Shown piece by piece: positions 1-4,962 of a DNA stretch of 8,683 nucleotides. Position numbers and translations under genes: made by a program. Each line of letters starts with the position of its first letter. Position 1 is the stretch's first letter. The notes under the pieces are model-generated. The model saw only the letters and a list, made by a program, of their open reading frames with translations, did no database searches and had not been told where the DNA came from. The DNA comes from DASXRA01 sp036506155 (GTDB lineage Bacteria; Actinomycetota; Actinomycetes; Mycobacteriales; Jatrophihabitantaceae): contig DASXSF010000126.1 in assembly GCA_036506155.1 (NCBI GenBank), positions 1 through 8,683 on the forward strand. Direction: 5' to 3'.

Positions 1-1
1 G

Positions 2-15
2 CGAGGGGGTCCTCG
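2..15 (+). promoter_or_regulatory. Small hairpin over the ribosome-binding site of the first gene
   Basis: Bases 2-6 (CGAGG) and 11-15 (CCTCG) are perfectly complementary across a 4-base loop. The purine-rich run at 3-9 (GAGGGGG) is the only Shine-Dalgarno candidate for the ATG at 18, so the hairpin would mask part of it. A five-pair stem is short and may be chance in GC-rich DNA. It parallels the stronger hairpin at 297-321 before the protease gene. The window begins here, so any longer leader structure is not visible. Confidence 0.3.
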
Positions 16-17
16 AC

Positions 18-290
18 ATGGATGATCAGTTTCCATCCGGTGCAAGCGTCGCTGACGCGCGGGCGCGCCACGAGGCCGAGCTGATGCGCTATCCGAACGT
101 CGTCGGGGTGGCCGACGGCGTCGCAACCCGGGGCGGTGAGAGCACCGGCGAGCAGTGCATCGTCGTCTACGTGAGCACAAAGGTGCCCGTGGGCGAGCTG
201 GCCGCCGAGGCGGTGTTGCCGCGCGAGATCGACGGCGTGCGCGTCGATGTGGTCGAGGTGGGCCGGATCGAGGCACAAGCAACGGACTGA
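18..290 (+). CDS. Stand-alone protease prodomain-like small protein
   Basis: A 90-residue soluble protein without signal peptide or membrane segment. Residues 11-87 align without gaps to residues 43-119 of the protease encoded next door, with about 35 of 77 positions identical by eye. Shared blocks are PNVVGVA (26-32), the TG at 43-44 and DVVEVG near 77-82. In the protease this segment lies N-terminal to the catalytic domain, so this gene encodes that domain alone. The ATG at 18 is preceded by GAGGGGG at 3-9, a good ribosome-binding site. The protease gene starts 35 bases after the stop and is probably in the same transcript. Inference: the protein could act in trans as an inhibitor, folding helper or decoy substrate for the protease, as separate propeptides do in some subtilisin families. 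It could also be a relic of a duplicated, truncated protease gene, but the intact frame and good start argue against decay. Confidence 0.8.
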   Translation: MDDQFPSGASVADARARHEAELMRYPNVVGVADGVATRGGESTGEQCIVVYVSTKVPVGELAAEAVLPREIDGVRVDVVEVGRIEAQATD

Positions 291-296
291 TCGGGG

Positions 297-321
297 GACC
301 TCCTTAACGAGTGAGGAGGTC
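297..321 (+). promoter_or_regulatory. Hairpin sequestering the protease ribosome-binding site
   Basis: GACCTCCT at 297-304 is the exact reverse complement of AGGAGGTC at 314-321. A U-G pair (305/313) and an A-U pair (306/312) can extend the stem to ten pairs with a five-base loop. The 3' arm holds the AGGAGG that is the Shine-Dalgarno of the protease ATG at 326, so the folded mRNA would hide it. The 5' arm begins seven bases after the stop of the upstream gene (288-290), within reach of a terminating ribosome, which would melt the stem. This is the usual layout for translational coupling (inference). There is no U-tract after the stem, so it is not a standard intrinsic terminator. Confidence 0.7.
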
Positions 322-325
322 AGTC

Positions 326-1438
326 ATGAACAGTGAACCGGGCCGGTGGCCGGAGGAGGAGAACAACGCAGGTCAGGCGTTTGCGGCGGCGTTCGAGAGT
401 CACTTTGCTGGGGCTGCTCCCGCGCCGCCGGACCTGGACGCGCTTGGCCGGGTCGCCGAGGCGCAAGCCACGCATGAAGTCGAGCTGCTCGGGTTGCCCA
501 ACGTCGTCGGCGTTGCGCCGAGCATCAAGGTCACCCAGGGCCAGCCCACCGGCACGACATCGCTGACCGTGTTGGTCGAGAGCAAGAAGTCCAAGCGGAC
601 ACTTGGCGCGGCTGCTGTTGTCCCGGACACCGTCAGCGACGTCCCCACCGATGTGGTCGAGGTCGGTGTCATCAGGGCGTTGACCTTCAACGCCAAGGTG
701 CGCCCGGCGCTGCCCGGCTACAGCATCGGCCACCACGACATCACCGCCGGAACGTTCGGCTGCCTGGTGCGGGACCTGCGCGCGTGCTGCGAGTGTGGCT
801 GCACCGGCGGGCACTGCCATTGCGGCGGCCACGGGCACGATCACGGCCGCTGCGGCGGGCACGATAAGGATCGCGACTATCTGCTCCTGAGCAACAACCA
901 CGTGCTCGCCGCCTCCAACGCGGCGAGCCTCGGCGACGCGATCCTGCAGCCCGGCGCGTTCGACGGTGGCCTGTTCCCCAGCGACGAGGTGGCGCAGCTC
1001 GACAGGTTCGAGCGCATCACCTTCGGCGCCGCCGGCTACAACGTCGTCGACTGCGCCGTCGCCCGCCCGACCACCAGCCGCAACGTCACCGCATCGATCA
1101 TCGGCATCGCCATGCCGCGCGGCATCTCCCAAGCCCTCGTCGGTATGTCGGTCATCAAGGTCGGCCGCACCACCCAGGTCACCCGCGGCCGGGTCCTGTC
1201 GACCAACGCCACCGTCGCGGTCAACTACGGCGCACCGGGCGTGGCCATCTACCGGCACCAGATCATCACCACCGCGATGTCCGCCGGCGGTGACTCTGGC
1301 AGCCTGCTCATGGACAGCGACCTCAACGCCATCGGCCTGCTCTACGCGGGATCCGCAGTGATCACCATCCACAACCACATCGGCGACGTCGAGACCGCCC
1401 TCGGCGTGCGGCCGGTCACCGCCACGCGATCCGCCTAA
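326..1438 (+). CDS. Trypsin-fold serine protease with N-terminal prodomain and Cys/His-rich insertion
   Basis: A 370-residue peptidase of the chymotrypsin/trypsin fold (S1-like, the bacterial type distantly related to plant NARROW LEAF1). Residues 43-119 are the prodomain-like region also encoded alone upstream. The catalytic domain covers about 130-363, with triad His192 in SNNHVL, Asp242 in NVVDCAV and Ser324 in GGDSGS. Residues 154-179 form an unusual insertion with seven Cys and six His, just before the catalytic His; it looks metal-binding. No signal peptide is visible, so the enzyme is probably cytosolic or leaves by an unrecognised route. The start chosen is ATG 326, six bases after AGGAGG; an in-frame GTG at 311 lies upstream of that site and is unlikely. 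The mRNA hairpin at 297-321 probably couples translation to the upstream gene. The peptidase assignment is firm; substrate and biological role are unknown. Confidence 0.88.
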   Translation: MNSEPGRWPEEENNAGQAFAAAFESHFAGAAPAPPDLDALGRVAEAQATHEVELLGLPNVVGVAPSIKVTQGQPTGTTSLTVLVESKKSKRTLGAAAVVPDTVSDVPTDVVEVGVIRALTFNAKVRPALPGYSIGHHDITAGTFGCLVRDLRACCECGCTGGHCHCGGHGHDHGRCGGHDKDRDYLLLSNNHVLAASNAASLGDAILQPGAFDGGLFPSDEVAQLDRFERITFGAAGYNVVDCAVARPTTSRNVTASIIGIAMPRGISQALVGMSVIKVGRTTQVTRGRVLSTNATVAVNYGAPGVAIYRHQIITTAMSAGGDSGSLLMDSDLNAIGLLYAGSAVITIHNHIGDVETALGVRPVTATRSA

Positions 1439-1671
1439 CGCCGGGGTAGAGGACCAACGGACACTCGGAGACCCACGCGCCACCGAACGACGGGGGTCCC
1501 ACAAGGCCGAGCCCCGCACGACGCTGGATCCGTCTGCACATCGTCGCGCGGTGTTACCTCACACCGAGACGCACTGTCCGGATCTCGCGCGTCGGTGCGC
1601 TCGCGACCGGTCAGGAAGGGCGGCGACGTGGACCCATTCGGCGAGGCCAAGGCAGCTTTGGGGACAGCGGT
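1439..1671. other. Intergenic stretch with no recognised gene
   Basis: Between the protease stop and the ACT-domain relic no reading frame looks like a protein on either strand. A bulged inverted repeat is present: CCGG at 1578-1581 plus TCGCG at 1585-1589 pair with CGCGA at 1602-1606 plus CCGG at 1607-1610. It has no U-tract, and a role as transcript end is only a guess. Confidence 0.4.
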
Positions 1672-1860
1672 ACCGGGTTGTCAACGCACTCTCCCACGTG
1701 CTCGATGTACCTGGAGCGTTCGGGCGTCGACATCCGCTCGGCCCGGGTGTAGTCGCTGGGCGGTTCGGTGGTGGACGCGGTCTACGTCACGACGCAGGCC
1801 GGCGGGCGCATCCCGAAACGCCGGCGCCGCGACATCGAGGCCGCACTGGCCTCGGCGTAA
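1672..1860 (+). pseudogene. Decayed ACT-domain fragment, GlnD C-terminus-like
   Basis: Reading the + strand with two compensating shifts gives a recognisable ACT domain: TGL (1672-1680), then NALSHVLD in the next frame (1683-1706), then YLERSGVDIRSARV back in the first frame (1708-1749), a TAG stop at 1750-1752, and SLGGSVVDAVYVTTQAGG continuing to a natural end at TAA 1858-1860. The order DR-TGLL-ALSHVL, then GVDI-SARV, then LG-VVDAVYVT is the beta-alpha-beta-beta-alpha-beta pattern of ACT domains as found at the C-terminus of GlnD uridylyltransferases. An apparent one-base loss near 1680, one-base gain near 1707 and the TAG mark it as dead. No upstream nucleotidyltransferase or HD domain is seen, so only the tail remains. 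Other ACT proteins remain possible sources; the assignment to GlnD is the less certain part. Confidence 0.6.
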
Positions 1861-1865
1861 AACGG

Positions 1866-2450
1866 TCAGCTCGACTGGAGGTCCACGCAGTCGCTTGGCC
1901 CGTAGCTGGTCAAGAAACCGGCGATGTCGGCGCGGTGATCGGGGGCGTCCTGCAGCTGCCGCGCGATCTGTTCGACCTTGCCGGCGTCGTGTCCGTCGAT
2001 TGCGGTCACCAGTTCCTGCAACAGCGGCATGATGGCGTTGGCGTCGGCCGCCTCGGGAGCGACCCGCTTGGCAGTCAGTTCGTCCCGGTCGGCTGATCGC
2101 GCCACCAGGGCTTGCAGCTTCTGGTGGTACGGCGGGAACTCGCGGAGTGTGGCCCGCGTGTAAGCGGCGAGAGCCTTGTAGTCGGTTGCGCTGGTTGGCG
2201 CCGGGCCGGGGTTGACCTTCGCGTAGACGCTGTTGCACAGTGCGATGGCCTGGGCGACGAACTCGGCTTTGGTCAGCTGACCCGACGCGGATGTCGGCGC
2301 CTGAGTCGGCGACGAGCCGACCGCAGACGTCGTGTGCGTTCCCGACTGCGGCGGCTTCGACGACGAGCTGCAGCCGACTAGGACAGCGATACCGGCGATG
2401 CACGCAAGGCCGGCCGTTATGCGGCGCGCGTGATGCGAGACGACTGCCAT
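1866..2450 (-). CDS. Putative secreted lipoprotein
   Basis: A 194-residue protein with a classic lipoprotein signal: charged n-region (HHARR), hydrophobic stretch 11-25 and lipobox LVGC with the acylated Cys at 27. A Ser/Thr/Pro-rich tether (about 28-58) follows, then a mostly helical, charged domain (60-194). Cys72 and Cys188 bracket this domain and could form a disulfide after export. This suggests a protein anchored to the outer face of the cytoplasmic membrane; its specific function is not recognised. The ATG at 2450 is preceded on the minus strand by GGGAGGA about five bases upstream. It lies 56 bases downstream of the SRPBCC gene on the same strand, so it may be the third gene of the ArsR operon, though it has its own strong ribosome-binding site and could have its own promoter. 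Confidence 0.82.
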   Translation of the reverse strand: MAVVSHHARRITAGLACIAGIAVLVGCSSSSKPPQSGTHTTSAVGSSPTQAPTSASGQLTKAEFVAQAIALCNSVYAKVNPGPAPTSATDYKALAAYTRATLREFPPYHQKLQALVARSADRDELTAKRVAPEAADANAIMPLLQELVTAIDGHDAGKVEQIARQLQDAPDHRADIAGFLTSYGPSDCVDLQSS

Positions 2451-2506
2451 GGGATCCTCCCTCGAGCTGTCCCGCAGGCGCGAGGCGTCAGGCGTGGCAC
2501 TACTAG

Positions 2507-3013
2507 CTACGGATTGGCAGTGAAGAAGGCGTCTAGCTGGCCAACGGCGGCGCGAGTTCCTTCCTCCATCCCCATTGCTACGAGTCGCTCGAGTTGTTCG
2601 ACGGACTCGAAGTACGCCGTCGACGTGACACGCGCACCTGCATTGATGGCCTCGAATTGGAACGTCATGCGAGCGGGGCCGGGCATCTCGGGGTCAGGGT
2701 CGGCGGCGGGTTCGCCAAAGCCGTCCTTCACGTCGAAGGATGCGACGCCGTCGGCAGGCTCCTTGATGTCGAGCCACTCCCAATAGCCCTTTGGGGTGTC
2801 GCCCTCGGGGCCGGTCATGTAGTACTCCGAGAAACCTCCGACCTTCACGTCATGGCGAAGGAAGGTCGCGGGGTATTCCGGTGGGCCCCAGAACTGCTCG
2901 ATCTGGCGCGCGTCGGTGTAGGCGTCCCAGAGGCGCTGCAGCGTGACCGGGAATTCGGCGACGAGCGTCATCGTCAACTTCTCGGGATCCCTGGTGAGGG
3001 AGATGACGGGCAT
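2507..3013 (-). CDS. SRPBCC (AHSA1-type) family protein
   Basis: A 168-residue soluble protein of the START/Bet v1-like SRPBCC superfamily, AHSA1 branch. Family features include the N-terminal strand and helix with LWDAYTDARQIEQFWGPP (28-45), FLRHDVKVGG (51-60), MTGPEGDTPKGYWEW (66-80) and the long C-terminal helix from about 136 to 165 that lines the ligand cavity. Members bind hydrophobic small molecules; the ligand here cannot be told. ATG 3013 is chosen because AGAGGA lies six bases upstream; an in-frame TTG at 3028 overlaps the ArsR stop and sits before this site. The gene follows the ArsR gene with an 11-base gap, a pairing that is very common in actinobacteria, so the two are almost certainly cotranscribed and controlled by the repressor. 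Confidence 0.9.
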   Translation of the reverse strand: MPVISLTRDPEKLTMTLVAEFPVTLQRLWDAYTDARQIEQFWGPPEYPATFLRHDVKVGGFSEYYMTGPEGDTPKGYWEWLDIKEPADGVASFDVKDGFGEPAADPDPEMPGPARMTFQFEAINAGARVTSTAYFESVEQLERLVAMGMEEGTRAAVGQLDAFFTANP

Positions 3014-3024
3014 AGGAGTTCCTC

Positions 3025-3366
3025 TCAATCGGGGCTGGCTTCAAGAAGCGCGTCGAGTCGGGTGACCCGGCCGCGCCAGATTTCTTCGTACGAATCCAGG
3101 AGCGCCTGCGCGCGCTGAATCTGCTGCGGGTTGCCACGAACCAGCCGTTCGCGGCCACGCGCCTCCTTGGTCACCAGATGGGCTCCCTCTAGGACCGCGA
3201 TGTGCTTCTGGACCGCTGCCCACGACATGTCATAGGCCGCCGCGAGCTCGGAGACAGTGGCTTGCGCCGTGAGCGTGCGGCGCACAATGTCGCGGCGGGT
3301 GGCGTCGGCGAGCGCCCTGAAGAGGCGATCCACCTCGTCATCAGAGAGTTCGCTATCTACAACCAT
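3025..3366 (-). CDS. ArsR/SmtB-type winged-helix repressor
   Basis: A 113-residue DNA-binding protein. ALADATRRDIV (18-28) and the winged helix-turn-helix (about 37-66, with VSELAAAYDMSWAAVQKHIAVLE) are typical of the ArsR family, followed by the wing (about 67-78) and a C-terminal dimerisation helix. It contains no cysteine, so metal sensing through thiolates is ruled out; the signal may be a ligand of the partner SRPBCC protein (inference). The chosen start is ATG 3366. An in-frame ATG at 3390 would add eight residues but has no ribosome-binding site, and the predicted transcription start falls within two bases of 3366, suggesting a leaderless message. An 18-base palindrome covers this start, consistent with autorepression. 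It heads an operon with the SRPBCC gene. Confidence 0.88.
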   Translation of the reverse strand: MVVDSELSDDEVDRLFRALADATRRDIVRRTLTAQATVSELAAAYDMSWAAVQKHIAVLEGAHLVTKEARGRERLVRGNPQQIQRAQALLDSYEEIWRGRVTRLDALLEASPD

Positions 3367-3375
3367 TTGGTTGTA
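3358..3375. promoter_or_regulatory. Palindromic operator of the ArsR operon
   Basis: TACAACCA-TT-TGGTTGTA is a perfect palindrome with 8-base arms and a 2-base centre. It covers the start codon of arsR (minus-strand ATG at 3366-3364) and touches the last base of the -10 element. Similar AACCA/TGGTT dyads precede many ArsR-SRPBCC operons, as far as I recall. Binding here would block the promoter and the first bases of a leaderless mRNA. Confidence 0.7.
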
Positions 3376-3403
3376 CGTTAGCGTGGTCATTCGCGCCGGT
3401 CAA
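3375..3403 (-). promoter_or_regulatory. Promoter of the ArsR-SRPBCC operon
   Basis: On the minus strand TTGACC (3403-3398) is followed after 17 bases by TAACGT (3380-3375), which fits the actinobacterial housekeeping -35 and TAnnnT -10 pattern. A start six to eight bases further falls at about 3369-3367, one to three bases before the ATG at 3366, implying a leaderless transcript. Confidence 0.6.
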
Positions 3404-3873
3404 GGCTGTGGTGCTGACGACGACCAATCGCCCCGACGCGATGGCGACCGTTGTCGTTCAGATCGGAGCGGGGCCCCGCGACGTCGCCCGCTCATCGGCA
3501 TAACGCGATTTCCGATACGAGAGACCGCGTGCGAGAGCCGGCGCGCGGGCCGCAGGTCCGACGGTCGGTGTGGCAGCAGGACTATTCGATCTGCAGGTGC
3601 GATCGCAGCTGGGATGAGTGTCCGCACTGCGGACAGGGCGGTTCGGACGCCCATCACCGCGGCCGATGCCACGCCCGGTCGTGTAGCTGAGCAGACCGCG
3701 ATCCGGCGGCCGGTGCCGGAGGCGCGCACAGACCGTAGGTTGCGTGTCGGTTGCGATGGCGCATGGCCGATGGCTCGATTCGATGGCCCGCCACCAGGTG
3801 GCGGCCGTCCTCGTCGCTGTGCTTACCGCTGCCACCATGGGCGCGGTAGGAGTCGCGCTGCGTGGCGCTGCTC
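3404..3873. other. 470 bases without a convincing gene
   Basis: Open frames exist on both strands, but their translations are Arg/Ser-rich, of the kind produced by GC-rich noncoding DNA, and none matches a family I recognise. No tRNA, terminator or clear repeat was seen. A short hydrophobic frame near the right end (3756-3881) is listed separately. Confidence 0.4.
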
Positions 3874-3881
3874 TCAGTTGA
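3756..3881 (+). CDS. Possible 41-residue single-span membrane peptide
   Basis: From ATG 3756 the frame gives a short basic/polar N-terminus (MAHGRWLDSMARHQ) and a hydrophobic run of about 22 residues (VAAVLVAVLTAATMGAVGVAL) ending at TGA 3879-3881. The composition fits one membrane helix. It overlaps the last codons of the convergent DUF5995-like gene by eight bases. No good ribosome-binding site precedes the ATG or the in-frame ATG at 3783, and no family is recognised. Chance hydrophobic frames are common in GC-rich DNA, so this is a weak candidate; it could equally be the N-terminal relic of a longer membrane protein. Confidence 0.2.
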   Translation: MAHGRWLDSMARHQVAAVLVAVLTAATMGAVGVALRGAALS

Positions 3882-4842
3882 TTTTGTTTCCGTAAGGGCT
3901 CGGCACGCCCATCGGGTATGCGGTGGGGGCGGTGTCGCCGTTGTGGACGGTGCAATAGGCGTCGCGGGTGGCGTTGCTTTCGATGAGCGGGTTTACCGCG
4001 AACGAGATCAGCATCCCTTGGGCGATGAGGTTTGCGTTGTTCTCGATGTTCTGCGCCACCAGGGCGCGTGTCGTGGCGTCCGGGGCTGTGGCCAGCGCTT
4101 CGGCATTGCGCCACGCGTTCTCACGCCAGGCGGACACCACTTGGAAGGTGAGGTAGTCCACCCCCGGGTTGTTGGTGTCGTCGATGGTGGGGTCGAAGCG
4201 CTGGGCTGCCTCTGCGAGCAACGGCGCCGTGTCGTCGTTGAGCCACTTTTCGACTGCGTCGTAGTCCCCCTTGCCGGAAGTCCCGTCCGATCCGACAAGT
4301 CCTGAGGCGTAGAGCACGAATGGGAGGTCGCGGTTGATGTGCGCGTTCATGCCGAGGAGCAGGTCGCCGGCGCCGCTGACGGTCTTGCTCTTCGCGGCGT
4401 CGAAGGCGTAGAGCCACGACTGCGGGACGGCTGTGCGGTTATCGTTCGCCCAGTCGTAGAACGCGTCGGTGTAGTACTTTGCGAACACGGCGTCCAGGTG
4501 GTTCATGTACGGGACGTCGTGGTAGTAGCCGACTTGATCGCGCGTCCACCCGTAGGTCTGCGTCATCCGGATGTATGCCAGCGGAAAGATCGCGAGGTGA
4601 GAGCAGGACTGCCCGTTCGGCGTGAAGATGTGCAGCTGCTCGTTGAGCGTGACCGTCAGGCACGACGGTCGACCGGCCGCGCAGTCATTGTCACTGCCCG
4701 GCGTGAACTGGTCGTTCCAGCCCGGCAGCACCGACGACCATGGCGTGGAGAGCGTCGTGCTCGCGAACGATGCCGTGGAACAGGTAAACAGCCAGAGCGC
4801 AACGGCGATGAGCGACGGGCGCAGCAGACGACGAGCTTTCAC
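3874..4842 (-). CDS. Secreted DUF5995-like protein
   Basis: A 322-residue exported protein. The start chosen is GTG 4842, which gives a compact Sec signal: KARR n-region, hydrophobic core about residues 8-20 and a likely signal peptidase I site after ASFA (27). GGGGG lies five bases upstream. In-frame starts at ATG 4857 and GTG 4869 would add 5 or 9 residues before the signal. The mature protein has four Cys (about 54, 61, 80, 297), suiting disulfides outside the membrane. The segment GMNAHINRDLPF (about 164-175), with the conserved Asn/His/Asp cluster, is the part I recognise from actinobacterial DUF5995 proteins; several further His and Asp residues (for example YYHDVPYMNHLD, about 106-117) could bind metal. 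No enzymatic activity is established to my knowledge. It is divergent from the histidine kinase gene and shares its promoter region; no functional link is shown by the sequence. Confidence 0.8.
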   Translation of the reverse strand: MKARRLLRPSLIAVALWLFTCSTASFASTTLSTPWSSVLPGWNDQFTPGSDNDCAAGRPSCLTVTLNEQLHIFTPNGQSCSHLAIFPLAYIRMTQTYGWTRDQVGYYHDVPYMNHLDAVFAKYYTDAFYDWANDNRTAVPQSWLYAFDAAKSKTVSGAGDLLLGMNAHINRDLPFVLYASGLVGSDGTSGKGDYDAVEKWLNDDTAPLLAEAAQRFDPTIDDTNNPGVDYLTFQVVSAWRENAWRNAEALATAPDATTRALVAQNIENNANLIAQGMLISFAVNPLIESNATRDAYCTVHNGDTAPTAYPMGVPSPYGNKIN

Positions 4843-4936
4843 AAGAACCCCCGACATTAAGGACCGCACTGGAACGACCTCGGCCAGAAGTCGGTGGGAC
4901 CGACAGGGTCAGATGCTCGCGGACCCCGGCCGCTCT

Positions 4937-4942
4937 TGTCAA
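4937..4942 (-). promoter_or_regulatory. Possible -35 element for the DUF5995-like gene
   Basis: The minus strand reads TTGACA, a perfect -35 hexamer, at 4942-4937. The best -10 partner is GAGCAT at 4918-4913 after 18 bases, which is poor. The assignment is therefore tentative. Confidence 0.3.
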
Positions 4943-4947
4943 CACTC

Positions 4948-4956
4948 TGCTAACCT
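4948..4956 (+). promoter_or_regulatory. Extended -10 promoter of the histidine kinase gene
   Basis: TGC at 4948-4950 followed by TAACCT at 4951-4956 forms an extended -10 (TGn plus TAnnnT). No -35 is evident at the usual distance. The GTG start codon at 4963 is seven bases past the hexamer, exactly where transcription should begin, so the message is probably leaderless. Confidence 0.5.
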
Positions 4957-4962
4957 CGCCCG

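Noticed and set aside
18..1438. Protease pair as an antiphage defence or toxin-antitoxin module
   Set aside because: The layout (small partner before enzyme) is suggestive, but there is no nuclease, helicase, sensor or known defence gene in the window; the sequence alone does not support it beyond a regulated protease.
320..1519. A 399-codon open frame on the minus strand across the protease gene
   Set aside because: It is the antisense shadow of the protease; its translation is an Asp/Arg/Val/Ala-rich string without any family motif, while the + strand frame has a complete catalytic triad.
3451..3690. A + strand frame with a CxC and a CPHC-like cluster
   Set aside because: It has no ribosome-binding site or known zinc-finger spacing; the composition matches chance translation of GC-rich DNA.
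3458..4114. A 218-codon minus-strand frame overlapping the DUF5995-like gene and the gene-free region
   Set aside because: The frame is Arg/Pro/His-rich, overlaps a well-supported gene in another frame on the same strand and shows no domain.
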